Positions 46,923 through 56,194 of a DNA stretch of 64,000 bases are shown one piece after another. Source of the DNA: CAWELS01 sp964468205 (lineage in GTDB: Bacteria > Acidobacteriota > Terriglobia > Bryobacterales > Bryobacteraceae); NCBI GenBank assembly GCA_964468205.1, contig CAYXVG010000026.1, positions 1 to 64,000 on the forward strand, given 5' to 3'. Position 1 is the stretch's first letter, and every line of letters starts with the position of its first letter. The notes beneath the pieces are model-generated. The model was not told the origin of the DNA. It did not search any database and was given only the letters and a program-made list of their open reading frames with translations. The position numbers were made by a program, and so were the translations under genes.

Positions 46923-47516
46923 GTGGCAAAGGGAAGCGTAGCGGAACCCGAGCTAATGTCTCGGCTGCGGAGCCGGGATCCGGAGTTGTTGGCGGCTCTA
47001 GTGCGTGAACACAGTCGTCCGCTTTACCGCGCCGCGCGGGGCATGGGATTTCGAGAGCAGGAAGCCGAGGACCTTGTGCAGGAGGTTTTCGTCACCTTCT
47101 TGTCGTCGCTTGATCGCTTCGAGGGCCGTTCGAAACTGCGCACTTGGATTTTCGGTATTCTGCACCGCAAGACAATGGAGCGCCGGCGGATCCAAGCAAA
47201 GGAAGAGCAACACGATCCAATCGACGAGGTCTTCGCCCGGCGATTCGACAAGCAGGGTAGCTGGGCCACTCCTCCGCAGGATGTTCTCCGGCTCGTGGAA
47301 TTCCAAGAGTTGGGCGCGGCGATCGAGCATTGCCTTGAGAGGTTGCCTCAACCCCAGCGTTCCGTGTTTGTCCTCCGCGAGATGGAAGGATTTGAATCGA
47401 AAGAAATCTGTAAGATTACCGGCGTGAGCCTCACACACTTGGGTGTGCTAATGCACCGCGCCAGAAATCGCCTTCGGGAGTGTTTAGAGAACCGCGGTTG
47501 GGAGAGGCCCAAATGA
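46923..47516 (+). CDS. ECF-type RNA polymerase sigma factor
   Basis: Region 2 includes LVREHSRPLYRAARGMGFREQEAEDLVQEVFVTFLSS and the promoter-melting segment FEGRSKLRTWIFGILHRKTMERRR. Region 4 includes LERLPQPQRSVFVLREMEGFESKEICKITGVSLTHLGVLMHRARNRLRECL. I choose the GTG at 46923 (GGGGTGGAAC upstream), giving 197 residues; GTG 46914 and ATG 46956 are alternatives. The gene overlaps the anti-sigma gene by 4 bp (ATGA). It is divergent from the CPFC protein/TonB receptor operon, a likely target. The receptors here lack an N-terminal signalling (STN) domain, so classical FecA-type surface signalling is not supported. Confidence 0.9.
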   Translation: MAKGSVAEPELMSRLRSRDPELLAALVREHSRPLYRAARGMGFREQEAEDLVQEVFVTFLSSLDRFEGRSKLRTWIFGILHRKTMERRRIQAKEEQHDPIDEVFARRFDKQGSWATPPQDVLRLVEFQELGAAIEHCLERLPQPQRSVFVLREMEGFESKEICKITGVSLTHLGVLMHRARNRLRECLENRGWERPK

Positions 47517-47782
47517 TTACGTGCAAAGAGGTAGCAGATGTGATAAGCAGCGGCGATTTGGAGCGCCTCGGCGCTTGGCGGCGTTGGCAGGTACAATTCC
47601 ACCTTTGGATGTGCAAGAAGTGCGCACGATTCTCCCGGCAGCTAGAGCAGATTCGCCGTGGAGGGCAGCGACTACGTTCTGGTTATGAGTCCGAGAGGCC
47701 AACCGATGCTCGGGACGCATTTGAAAACCGGCTCTTAAGAAAGCTGGAGGAACTTCCCGTCGAAGACGAACGCAAGCGGTGA
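47513..47782 (+). CDS. Soluble zinc-binding (ZAS/zf-HC2) anti-sigma factor
   Basis: The 89-residue protein starts at the ATG overlapping the sigma-factor stop. It has the zinc-associated anti-sigma pattern Cys4, His30, Cys34, Cys37 (MITCKEVADV ... FHLWMCKKCARF). There is no transmembrane segment, so it should be cytoplasmic. Soluble ZAS proteins such as RsrA release their sigma factor when the Cys pair is oxidised or zinc is lost. A redox- or metal-responsive switch is therefore plausible and fits the nearby metal receptors and superoxide dismutase; this is inference. Confidence 0.85.
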   Translation: MITCKEVADVISSGDLERLGAWRRWQVQFHLWMCKKCARFSRQLEQIRRGGQRLRSGYESERPTDARDAFENRLLRKLEELPVEDERKR

Positions 47783-47909
47783 GCGATTGTCAGACCCATC
47801 GCTCCGGTGGATTCCCGTATATGCGCTTGGCGCGCGGCCGCAGTTGGAAGAGCGGCCGCCGCCAAGCACATTGGTGGAGCACCGGAGGGAACATCCGCCG
47901 ACTGGTCTG

Positions 47910-48281
47910 TTATGATTTTTTGTTTTTGAGCACCTTCACTTCCAGCGCCATATCGTCGGACGCCCTGTATTTCACGTGGACTCGGTGACCCTTTTTCAGG
48001 TCGGCCAAGGCGACTTTCTTCGTATCGGGGACATCGGCTCCCTTCTCGGCGGTGACTTTCGTAGCGGCCGAGACTCGGAAAGCGGCTTCGTCTCCGTCGG
48101 TCTCCACGACAATCTCGTTCTTAGCCGCCTTGAGGATGGTGCCCTTGCTTACCTTCGTCACCGTAAAGGGCGACTCTCTATTGGAGTCGGGTCGCGGGGC
48201 AGATGAACCGCTTCCCTGGGCGAGGAGAGTGCCTCCCAGACAGAGAGCGGCGAAAAACGCAAAGATGGTCGATTTGCTCAT
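47910..48281 (-). CDS. Small exported protein of DUF5666-like type
   Basis: The 123-residue protein has a signal peptide (cleavage near TLLAQGSG), a short Ser/Pro linker and a single small beta domain. The domain reads TVTKVSKGTILKAAKNEIVVETDGDEAAFRVSAATKV, then LADLKKGHRVHVKYRASDDMALEVKVL. This matches the short OB-like periplasmic domains grouped as DUF5666. No enzymatic residues are apparent. Its start codon overlaps the glycosyltransferase upstream (ATGA at 48278-48281), so the two are co-translated. Confidence 0.65.
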   Translation of the reverse strand: MSKSTIFAFFAALCLGGTLLAQGSGSSAPRPDSNRESPFTVTKVSKGTILKAAKNEIVVETDGDEAAFRVSAATKVTAEKGADVPDTKKVALADLKKGHRVHVKYRASDDMALEVKVLKNKKS

Positions 48282-49729
48282 GAGTATTGAGCTCCTTTCT
48301 GATATAGGTCATAAGTGAGCGCCTGACTGCGATACGCGAGCACGAAAACTATCAGCAGTGCCCCGTATTCGAGGAATAGCGCCCAAACGTATTCACGGCC
48401 GTCCACCATAACCAGGAAGGCCAGGCAGACGAAGGCCGTCATCCAGAGCCATTCGTGGCGCCGGGAGAGCACGGCAAAAGGAAGAATCCACGTGACATAC
48501 CAGGGGTTGACCACGGGACTCAACAGGAGCAGCCCGCCGAGCGACCACGCGCCCAGAAGTGCAAAGTTTTGGTCTCGTCGCAGATCGAGCCGATATAGCG
48601 CAAGCAGACCGCAAAGGACAAGCGCCGCTGAAGCAGCCCGCGCGAACAGGGCGGCGTCAGGAATCCGTAGCACAGTGGCCGTCCACTGCAGTAGTGCGTA
48701 GGGGCCGGCATTGAACTGCCAGTTCCTGCTGAACTCTGACAGGCCCGACAAGCCCTGAGAGGCTGGCAGAAGCAGACCAAAACCGAATAGGACAACCCCG
48801 GTGCAAAGCGCGACGCCGCGCCAACCGGTACGGCGATAAAGGAATGGAATCAGCACGATCGGGGCGAACTTCGAGAGGATGGACAGGCCGAGCATGACCG
48901 AAGCTATGCGGCGCCATCCGCGGAGAATCGCAAAGGCCAGCGCCGCGAGCGTGAGAACCACCAGCGCGTCATAGTGCGCGCTGCCGGCAAAGACCTTGAT
49001 GACCAGCGGATTCCACGCATAGAGAATGACCCGCGAAGAGGGCAATCCGCCGGCCCGGAGACCGAAGATGAGCAAGATCACGGCGCCGAGGTCCAGACCG
49101 ACGATGAGGATCTTCATCATCAGCACGCTCCCCGGGACGAGAGCGTAAGAGACACGGAACAGGACCTGCGCGGCCGGGGGGTAGACTGTTCTGAGGTGTC
49201 CGTACGGGATGTTTTCGCGGACTTCGCTCCAAATCGGCGCGCTGTTCGTTGTCAGGCTGGCATCCGGGTTGGCCAGATCGTCCATCGCAGGGTCATCCGG
49301 CGCAAATTGATATGGATTGTGACCGTGAGCCCAAGCGTACCCATCCCAAAGGTATCGCCAGACATCGCAGTCGAATAGCAGGAACCGTTCAAAAGAGACA
49401 CCTTGACCGGTGAGATCAGTCTTCAAGCCACTCCAAAGACCGTTGCCGTCGCGAAATGCCGGCAATCCGGTAGGCAGGAGAGCGACGCGAAAAAGGACCG
49501 CGCCCAGAAGAATGAGGCCCATCGTGGTTTTCGAGCCGGGCTGTTCGGACCTCACCATGCGGTAGGCGACCCAATACAAGGCAAAGAGCGCCGCCATGTC
49601 GAACAAGAAGTGCAGCACCGGTCGCCAGCCATTGACTGCATCTAATCGGCATAAATCCACATAGAGCGCCAACGAAAGGAGTAGAAGCGCACTCAGAAGC
49701 AGGAACTTAGGCTGCGCAAGGGATCTCAT
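48278..49729 (-). CDS. Polytopic membrane glycosyltransferase, GT87/DUF2029-like
   Basis: The 483-residue protein has about eleven hydrophobic helices. The first large loop contains DCDVWRYLWDGYAWAHGHNPYQFAPDD, the D-x-WRY-x-DG-x(n)-GHNPY pattern of GT-C mannosyltransferases (GT87/PIG-M-like). It is followed by RTVYPPAAQVLFR and LYAWNPLVIKVFAGSAHYD. It should use a polyprenyl-phosphate sugar donor on the periplasmic side. It overlaps the downstream exported DUF5666 gene. The acceptor is unknown. It is the second GT-C enzyme in the window and is not closely similar to the one at 660-2177. Confidence 0.78.
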   Translation of the reverse strand: MRSLAQPKFLLLSALLLLSLALYVDLCRLDAVNGWRPVLHFLFDMAALFALYWVAYRMVRSEQPGSKTTMGLILLGAVLFRVALLPTGLPAFRDGNGLWSGLKTDLTGQGVSFERFLLFDCDVWRYLWDGYAWAHGHNPYQFAPDDPAMDDLANPDASLTTNSAPIWSEVRENIPYGHLRTVYPPAAQVLFRVSYALVPGSVLMMKILIVGLDLGAVILLIFGLRAGGLPSSRVILYAWNPLVIKVFAGSAHYDALVVLTLAALAFAILRGWRRIASVMLGLSILSKFAPIVLIPFLYRRTGWRGVALCTGVVLFGFGLLLPASQGLSGLSEFSRNWQFNAGPYALLQWTATVLRIPDAALFARAASAALVLCGLLALYRLDLRRDQNFALLGAWSLGGLLLLSPVVNPWYVTWILPFAVLSRRHEWLWMTAFVCLAFLVMVDGREYVWALFLEYGALLIVFVLAYRSQALTYDLYQKGAQYS

Positions 49730-50107
49730 TTCCGGTTTAGATACGGGACCGGCGGCTGGCTCCGTCTGACTCTGACCGTTTCATACACGGATCCGTATTT
49801 CCGCAGAGGATAATCCGCCATGTGTTTTCCGTATTCGTTTCCCCTCGGTGCGGCACTACCACAGGCCAAAATAGCTCTGGCGGAAGTCTCCGCTACTGCG
49901 GGGTATTTCGTTACGGATCCCCCCGAAGTAACGCTCCGCAGGCAGTTTCTGGCGGCGAATTGATTGTTCCGGCGCAAGTCGAACAAACGCCTCGAAGAGA
50001 CGATTCCTAGCGGGTAGCGCAACCTCCCGGGTCAATGAAAACCGCCGCGCAAGATCCCCGTCTTTGAGGCGTTCGCGCGGCGGTCGCACCGAATTGGGCA
50101 AGGGCGA
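49730..50107. other. Intergenic region, no gene supported
   Basis: This 378-bp region lies between an Oar-like receptor and the GT87-like gene, both on the minus strand. It holds the terminator at 50041-50084 and presumably the promoter of the glycosyltransferase. Several short inverted repeats are present (e.g. ACGGATCC near 49794 and 49914), but no RNA gene or small frame with a good ribosome-binding site was found. Confidence 0.4.
50037..50084 (-). terminator. Candidate intrinsic terminator of the Oar-like receptor gene
   Basis: ACCGCCGCGC (50041-50050) pairs perfectly with GCGCGGCGGT (50075-50084), and on the minus strand the stem is followed by TTTTCATT. The position, 24 bp after the receptor stop codon, fits a rho-independent terminator with a long loop. 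Confidence 0.55.
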
Positions 50108-53100
50108 TTAGAACATCAGTTTGAGCCCAAATTGATTCTGCCGCTGGTCTTGCAGGGCAGTGGTCACTTGTCCAAAGGTGGCATTGCCAAAGGTCGTGCC
50201 CGGGTTATTGAAATGCGGCGTGTTCGTGAAGTTGAATGATTCATAGCGGAATTCGAGGGCAATCCGCTCGGTCAGCGGGAAGCTGCGAAACACGGAGAAG
50301 TCGAGGTTCACCAGGCCAGGTCCGCGCGAGATGTTGCGTCCAACGTTACCGAAAGTCGCCGGCTCCGGCGCAGAGAAGTTGGACGTGTCGAAGAAGAAGG
50401 CGCCTCGCCCCACCTGCTCGGGCTTGTTGAGCGGTCCCGTTATGTCCGGCCGGTTCGTGTTACCAGGAGCGTTTAAGCTGGCGTTGCTGAACGTGAGGTT
50501 CAGTGGGGTCCCCGTTTGTGAGGTGAAGATTCCGTTCACCTGCCAATCACCGAACACCCATCGCTGCCATCCGTTCTGCAGCCAGCGCCGATTCTTACCG
50601 AAAGGCAGATCCCAGACGAAGCTCTGAACGAAGGTATGGGTAACGTCGAAGTTCGATCGGGCGTAGTTGAGTTCCGGGAAGATGTGGTTCGCGAAGCCGC
50701 CGTTGTCGCCGCTGAGCGAATCCTGGGATTTCCCGTAGGTATAGGCGGTGGTCATAAGAAAACCGCCCTTAAACCGGCGATCCAGCTTGACCTGCAGTGA
50801 TTGGTAATTGGTGCTGGTGCCTTGAAAAAGCAGAGTGGTGGAGGCCCTCCGTCCGAAGAGCTGGAACTCCGGCTGGCCCGCCGCTCCGGCGCCGGGGATG
50901 AGACCGGCATTTAGGTTTGGCCGGCCGCCGATACGGACGCCATGGTTGGCCACGTAACCGACATCAAGCGTGAAGTTCTTGGGCAGCGCCCGCTGGAAGG
51001 TAACGTTCCATGACTGGACGTAGCCTTCCTTGTAGTCTTGTGGAACGACAAAGAAGTTCTGCTCCGGAGCGTTGTTGATGATGCCATCCGGCGGGATGAG
51101 AGCCACTTCGGCCGGCGGGAAGCCGTTGGCTAGGGATCCAGCGGCACTAAACGAGTTGTCCGCGTTGAAGGCGTTATTCTGCTTCACGGGGAAGTTAAAA
51201 GCGTACGAGTTATCCGGCAGCGGGACGTAACTGATCCCGTAACCTCCGCGGACCACCGTCTTATCGTCGACACGGTAGGCAAACCCAAACCTTGGAGCGA
51301 AGAAGTCGTAATGTGTTTCGCGCCCAAGGTTGCTCGAGTTGCCTCCAACTCCCGCTACGATCAAACGGTTGGTGGCCGGGTCAAAGTTCGAGAAGCCGCC
51401 GTCGCGGCCGGGGGTGGCCGGCGGCCAGAGTTCCCAACGGAGGCCCAGATCTAGCGTGAGCTTTGGATGGATTTGCCACTTGTCCTGCACATGGGCGAAC
51501 ACGGCCGTCTGGCGAAATGCGGGAAAAATCACGGGCAGGTCGCGGCCGAAGGTGTTGGGTTGGTCCAACAGGAAGCTAGCAAAGGAGTTGGTAAAGCCGT
51601 TGTTGGGATTGCCGTTGAGCGAGGTAGGTCCGGGGGTGAAATCAAACCGGCCCCGCGGGCTGAACGTCTGGGTTTGCAGCAGGTCGTCTCGCAGGCGGCG
51701 GACATCGGCTCCCCATTTGATCGTATGGCTTCCAGTGATCTTGGTCCAGTTATTGACGAAGTTAAAGTTGGTCTCGGCCCGCTCCCAAGGTAGGCTTGCG
51801 GAGAAGCCAACTAACGGATTCGAGAAGCCGTTGATATTGATCCCGGCCAGACCTCCAGTGAACGGCGACACATTCACACCGGGGACTCCGATCTCGTCTG
51901 ACGCCCTCGTGTTGAGATCAGCGTTTTGAGCGTCATTACGATACCTCAGGACGCCAGCGCGCGCTTCCATGATGAGCGACGGGGAGAATACTCGCGTGTA
52001 CGTGACGCCCGCGCTCTGGCTGCGTTGCAGTCCGTTTCCGGCAAAACCCTTGCCTCCCCCGCCAGCCAGGCCGAACAAGGGCGGATCCTCGATCTCGTGG
52101 CGCTGGAAGCTATACCGCACACTGATTTTGTCGTTGTCTGTGAAGCTATGATCAACCTTCGTGTCGAAACCGTCGGTATTCTTCCTGCGAACGGTGGCCT
52201 TCTGGAAATTGGTGCCGAAGCCATCCGCGGTCGGCTGAGGCACGAGGCCGAGAATGCGCTGTGAGACTGGACTGATCCGGTCGGTTGGGACGCGATTGCC
52301 GGAGAATGGCTGTCGTCCAGTACCATCGGCGACGCCGGTGGCCGGGTCGTAGATGACCGTGGGACCGGCGCTAAGATCGCCGCTACGGAATGCGGAAGTG
52401 GGGATAGTTGCGAAGCTCACATCTCCACGGCGATCCCGGATGCCCTGGTAGTCCATGAAGAAGAAGGTCCGGTTCTTGCCGTTATAGGCGTTGGGAATCA
52501 ACACCGGTCCTCCGAATGTTGCACCAAACAGATTGTAGGTGGTGGGCGCCTTGGAATCGGCAAAGATGTTCCTCGCGGCCGTCTTGCTAACCCGGTTGAA
52601 GGCGAATGCGCTGCCATGGAATTCGTTCGTTCCGCTGCGCAGGGTCACGTTGGTCACCGCGCCGCCGGCGCGGCCCAACTCGGCCTCGTAGTTGCTTGTG
52701 GAGATGTCGACCGCCTCGATGGCCTCGATCGGCGGAATCATTGCACTGAGTAGTCCGGTTCGATGGTTATTGTCCACACCCTCCAACTGGAGATTATTGG
52801 ACAATCTGCTCTGCCCGTTAACCCTTGTGGACAGGCTGTCCTGTGGATTGAAGAACTCTGAATGCGGCCGGAAGGCGCGGGTGGCTCCAGGCACGAGATT
52901 GATCAGCGCCTGGAAATTGCGGTTGAACGCCAGCGGCATGCTCTCGACCTGCTCGCGCACGATTTGGCGCCCGGTATCGGCTCGGTCCGTCTGCAACAGA
53001 GGCGCCTCGGCGACGACCTGAACGGATTCGCTGATCTCGCCTGGTTGCAATTCGAGATCCACGCGGACGGTGGTGTTGACAAGCACCTCGACGTTTTCAC

Positions 53101-53383
53101 GCACGGCCTTACGGAAGCCAGGCTGTTCGACCGCGACGCGGTACACACCGTTGGCAAGATTAGGAAAAACGTAGGCGCCCCGTTGGTTGGCGGCCGCCGT
53201 CCGGGTGACACCCGTGTTCATCTCGGTTATGGTTACTACTGCCCCCGGCACTACCGCCGCCGATGCGTCGGTGATTGTCCCCACCAGCGTACCGGTTACA
53301 GCTTGACCATAAGCGAACTGGGTGAACGCCAAAAGCGTCGCCAGGAGGGCGAGCCTGAAACGAATCAGAGAACGACTTGTCAT
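50108..53383 (-). CDS. Oar-like TonB-dependent receptor
   Basis: The 1091-residue protein has a signal peptide (ending FAYGQA) and a carboxypeptidase-regulatory-like domain (GTLVGTITDASAAVVPGAVVTITE, NLANGVYRVAVEQPGF). Its plug has LSNNLQLEGVDNNHRTG and NYEAELGRAGGAVTNVTLRSGTNEFHGS. A very large barrel ends QFGLKLMF with the terminal Phe needed for Bam-dependent insertion. This is the abundant acidobacterial Oar class; the ligand is unknown. The terminator at 50037-50084 follows. It is 19 bp downstream of the DUF3179 gene, so the two are probably one transcript. Confidence 0.93.
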   Translation of the reverse strand: MTSRSLIRFRLALLATLLAFTQFAYGQAVTGTLVGTITDASAAVVPGAVVTITEMNTGVTRTAAANQRGAYVFPNLANGVYRVAVEQPGFRKAVRENVEVLVNTTVRVDLELQPGEISESVQVVAEAPLLQTDRADTGRQIVREQVESMPLAFNRNFQALINLVPGATRAFRPHSEFFNPQDSLSTRVNGQSRLSNNLQLEGVDNNHRTGLLSAMIPPIEAIEAVDISTSNYEAELGRAGGAVTNVTLRSGTNEFHGSAFAFNRVSKTAARNIFADSKAPTTYNLFGATFGGPVLIPNAYNGKNRTFFFMDYQGIRDRRGDVSFATIPTSAFRSGDLSAGPTVIYDPATGVADGTGRQPFSGNRVPTDRISPVSQRILGLVPQPTADGFGTNFQKATVRRKNTDGFDTKVDHSFTDNDKISVRYSFQRHEIEDPPLFGLAGGGGKGFAGNGLQRSQSAGVTYTRVFSPSLIMEARAGVLRYRNDAQNADLNTRASDEIGVPGVNVSPFTGGLAGININGFSNPLVGFSASLPWERAETNFNFVNNWTKITGSHTIKWGADVRRLRDDLLQTQTFSPRGRFDFTPGPTSLNGNPNNGFTNSFASFLLDQPNTFGRDLPVIFPAFRQTAVFAHVQDKWQIHPKLTLDLGLRWELWPPATPGRDGGFSNFDPATNRLIVAGVGGNSSNLGRETHYDFFAPRFGFAYRVDDKTVVRGGYGISYVPLPDNSYAFNFPVKQNNAFNADNSFSAAGSLANGFPPAEVALIPPDGIINNAPEQNFFVVPQDYKEGYVQSWNVTFQRALPKNFTLDVGYVANHGVRIGGRPNLNAGLIPGAGAAGQPEFQLFGRRASTTLLFQGTSTNYQSLQVKLDRRFKGGFLMTTAYTYGKSQDSLSGDNGGFANHIFPELNYARSNFDVTHTFVQSFVWDLPFGKNRRWLQNGWQRWVFGDWQVNGIFTSQTGTPLNLTFSNASLNAPGNTNRPDITGPLNKPEQVGRGAFFFDTSNFSAPEPATFGNVGRNISRGPGLVNLDFSVFRSFPLTERIALEFRYESFNFTNTPHFNNPGTTFGNATFGQVTTALQDQRQNQFGLKLMF

Positions 53384-53402
53384 TTTGCTGCTCCTTTTGT
53401 GA

Positions 53403-54623
53403 CTACCTTGGTCGCGATGCGAACGGAAAGACAGAGTCTCTCCGCGCGCCGGTTGGATGGCCAGGACCGGGACCGATGCTGGAGCCGGTCAAATCCTGGC
53501 GGATTTCGGTTTCGGGGAAAAAGGCCTGTGCGGCAAAGGCAAAGAAGACGCCATGAGGTATCGGCCGCAACCGTTTCCCCTGAAGCGCGCCTTGGGTGCA
53601 TTGACCGAGAATGTTCCAGGCGCTTCCCGTCTGCTTGTCAACGAATTGATTGTTCTTACGGCGGAAGGTCAGGCGCTGGCCGTCAACTTCGGGAGAGAAA
53701 ACACCTACCGCACCAGCGTTGCGCGAATCGGCGATGCGCTCCCGGTCCATGGCGCTGACCATTCCGTCTTGATAGAAGGCGACGAACCGTTGTTTTCCAA
53801 CCTTGCCCGACACCAGCCCCCAACGCCGCAATTGGCGGAGTGGAAACGTCTTGCTGGAGCTTCCGCTGGCTAGATAGAGAACACGGTCTTTCGCGGCGAG
53901 TCGGCCACTTGGATCAACCGGCGGCCGGCCTCCGAACTCGTACTCCGCATACGGACTCTGACCATAGAGCATGGAGTGTCCTGTCTCGCGGCTCAGAACT
54001 TGGCCGTCGGGAGAAGCCTGGCGAAAACTGGAGAATGCCACTGTTTGGCTCGGGAGCAACCGAAGCCGCTTTCCCGTTAAGGCGCCAACAAGGCACTCTC
54101 CTGTGATTTGCTGCCACAACGAATCCGTGGCCCGGTCGAAGAAGATCATGTCGTTGTTACGAAGCATCCCAGCCACACCGAACTCATGCACTTCTCCTTC
54201 GAGAGAGCGGTCGAACACAAGGGCGCTGTTGCAAAGGGGACAGAAGCTGACCAAAAAATGAAGATCGCCGATCTGGTCATTCACCAGTTCGTGCCAGAGG
54301 AGAATCTGGAGCGGATATGCCCGGGCGTGGCCGCTGCGTTCAAAGACAATGACCGGTTCGGAGTCGTCTAGCCATTCCCGTGCCGCTTCGATATCGGCGA
54401 ACCGCGGCTTGGTGATGGCCGGAATCTCGTCCTTACCGGACCCGCCTTGCCTCAGTTCGGCGAGGTCGATCGACTTTTGCTCAAGGTCAGTTTTCCAGTC
54501 GCCCGGAGCGAGTTGAGGCAGCGCGGCAGCCGCGGCGAAACCCAGAATCACAACAAATCGCAGATGGTTGCACTTGACCAACCTCAGGTACCCCTCTGCA
54601 GTGACCTTCGGGAAATTTTGCAC
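53403..54623 (-). CDS. DUF3179 domain-containing exported protein
   Basis: The protein has up to 406 residues. The DUF3179 core includes EPVIVFERSGHARAYPLQILLWHELVND, then LVSFCPLCNSALVFDR with its Cys pair. Later come FHD-like GMLRNNDMIFFDRATDSLWQQITGECLVGALTGKRL and the repeat-like SAWNILGQCTQGALQGKRL. A hydrophobic N-terminal segment suggests export. The listed start is a GTG; a TTG at 54581 preceded by AGAGGGG would remove 14 residues and leave a more normal signal peptide. The biochemical function of the family is unknown. It lies immediately upstream of the Oar-like receptor. Confidence 0.82.
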   Translation of the reverse strand: MQNFPKVTAEGYLRLVKCNHLRFVVILGFAAAAALPQLAPGDWKTDLEQKSIDLAELRQGGSGKDEIPAITKPRFADIEAAREWLDDSEPVIVFERSGHARAYPLQILLWHELVNDQIGDLHFLVSFCPLCNSALVFDRSLEGEVHEFGVAGMLRNNDMIFFDRATDSLWQQITGECLVGALTGKRLRLLPSQTVAFSSFRQASPDGQVLSRETGHSMLYGQSPYAEYEFGGRPPVDPSGRLAAKDRVLYLASGSSSKTFPLRQLRRWGLVSGKVGKQRFVAFYQDGMVSAMDRERIADSRNAGAVGVFSPEVDGQRLTFRRKNNQFVDKQTGSAWNILGQCTQGALQGKRLRPIPHGVFFAFAAQAFFPETEIRQDLTGSSIGPGPGHPTGARRDSVFPFASRPR

Positions 54624-54745
54624 CGGAGTTCCGGGATGGAACTCTGGGGAGCAAAGATCTTACAAGGGTCAATGATTCTTGAGCCGCAGACGGTGTGCGC
54701 GAGCGTGAAATGGTCGCTCGGGCGCTGAGCACAGAGATTGTTCTT

Positions 54746-56194
54746 CTACTTCCGGCCAAGCGCCGCGAGGCCACGGTCATCTCCGCGCAATCGGAACAAC
54801 CGGCGAAACCAGCGAACCATCCAGGGAGTGAGTTTTTCCATCATGAACAGGTCCGCGGCCCGGCGGTTACCAAGACCATAGGTGGGGTACGGATGAATCG
54901 TGGACGATACCTTGTCCAACCGGATTCGGTTGCGCATCGCGAGAGCGTATTCGCCGATCATCTCGCCTGCGTTCGCGCCGAGGATGGAGACGCCCAGTAT
55001 GCCTCCCCAGCGGTTCGCGAGCACTTTGACGACTCCCGCGGTTTCCGAATCGGTTATCGCCCGGTCCAACTGCGTGAAAGGAAACCGGTAGACCGAATGC
55101 TTCACTCCATTGCGCTTCAGTTCCTCCTCACGCTGGCCAACGTGGGCCAGCTCAGGATCTGTGTAGGTGGTCCAGGTAACGTGGCGTTCATCCATTGAAG
55201 CCGGCACGTGAAGGATTGCGTTCGTCACCGCGACCTTCGCCATGTGCTCGGCCATGTGAGTGAATAAGTACCGCCCGGCTACGTCCCCGCAGGCATAAAT
55301 GTGCTTCGACGACGACCGGCAACGGGCGTCGATGACGATGCCCTTCTCATTCGTCTTAATCCCCGCCGCCGTAAGATTCAGAGAATCGACGTTGGGTTTG
55401 CGTCCAATGGCGGCGAGAACAGCGTCGGCTTCGATTCGCTCGCCGGTTTTCGTGATCGCGGCGCCATTGTCGAAGCGGATCAATTCCGTCCCGAGGCGGA
55501 ACTCGACGCCCTCCTTCCGCAGTTCTTCGACCAGCATAGGCGCGAGTTCCCCGTCGTCGCGGCCCAGAACTCTCTCCGAGCGATCAAGCACGGTGACTTG
55601 CGCTCCGAGGCGGCGGAATGCTTGTGCCATCTCAACTCCGATGGGCCCGGCGCCCAGCACCAGGAGACGCTTCGGAAGCTCTTCGAGTTCGAAGATCGTC
55701 TCGTTGTTCAAAACCTGGATGCCGCCGGTCCCATCGAAGTTCGGAATGCGCGGCGAACTGCCGGTGGCCACGACGAAATAGCGAGAGGTAACTTCGTGGG
55801 CGCCGCCGTTGGCTTGAATCTCAACCGTATGGCGGTCCAGGAAGCGCGCTTGCCCCTCGATGACCTCAACCCCGAGCTTCTCAAAATTCGGTGGCGCATC
55901 CGCGTCCTCATACACGTGCTGCCGGATCGACCGCACCCGCTCCATGACCCGGGCGAACTCGTGCCCGCCATCCGAGGGAGTAAGTCCGAAACGGCCGGCC
56001 GTGCGCATCTCGTGTGCAACTTTCGCGGCCTTGAGCAAGCTCTTGCTGGGAACGCAACCGTACCACGTGCAGTCGCCGCCCAACTTCTTCGCCTCGACGA
56101 GAGCTGTTTTTGCACCCAAAACAGCAGACATTCCGGCCGCCGTCAAGCCAGCCGCTCCTCCTCCAATTACAACCATGTCGTATTGGTAGCTCAT
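54746..56194 (-). CDS. MerA-like FAD-dependent pyridine nucleotide-disulfide oxidoreductase
   Basis: The 482-residue protein has an FAD-binding loop IGGGAAG (10-16). The redox pair is Cys42 and Cys47 in GGDCTWYGCVPSK, the NAD(P)H loop is VLGAGPIGVEMAQAF, the second FAD motif is IYACGDVAG, and the C-terminal interface is HPYPTYGL. It lacks the N-terminal HMA domain and the C-terminal vicinal Cys pair of true mercuric reductases. It is the type often encoded with DUF547 proteins. Here its ATG overlaps the stop of the DUF547 gene (56191-56194). Substrate unknown; a thiol or quinone disulfide-type substrate is possible. I reject the longer frame to 56404. Confidence 0.85.
   Translation of the reverse strand: MSYQYDMVVIGGGAAGLTAAGMSAVLGAKTALVEAKKLGGDCTWYGCVPSKSLLKAAKVAHEMRTAGRFGLTPSDGGHEFARVMERVRSIRQHVYEDADAPPNFEKLGVEVIEGQARFLDRHTVEIQANGGAHEVTSRYFVVATGSSPRIPNFDGTGGIQVLNNETIFELEELPKRLLVLGAGPIGVEMAQAFRRLGAQVTVLDRSERVLGRDDGELAPMLVEELRKEGVEFRLGTELIRFDNGAAITKTGERIEADAVLAAIGRKPNVDSLNLTAAGIKTNEKGIVIDARCRSSSKHIYACGDVAGRYLFTHMAEHMAKVAVTNAILHVPASMDERHVTWTTYTDPELAHVGQREEELKRNGVKHSVYRFPFTQLDRAITDSETAGVVKVLANRWGGILGVSILGANAGEMIGEYALAMRNRIRLDKVSSTIHPYPTYGLGNRRAADLFMMEKLTPWMVRWFRRLFRLRGDDRGLAALGRK

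Noticed and set aside
54746..56194. True mercuric reductase merA
   Set aside because: The HMA domain, C-terminal Cys pair and neighbouring mer genes are all missing.
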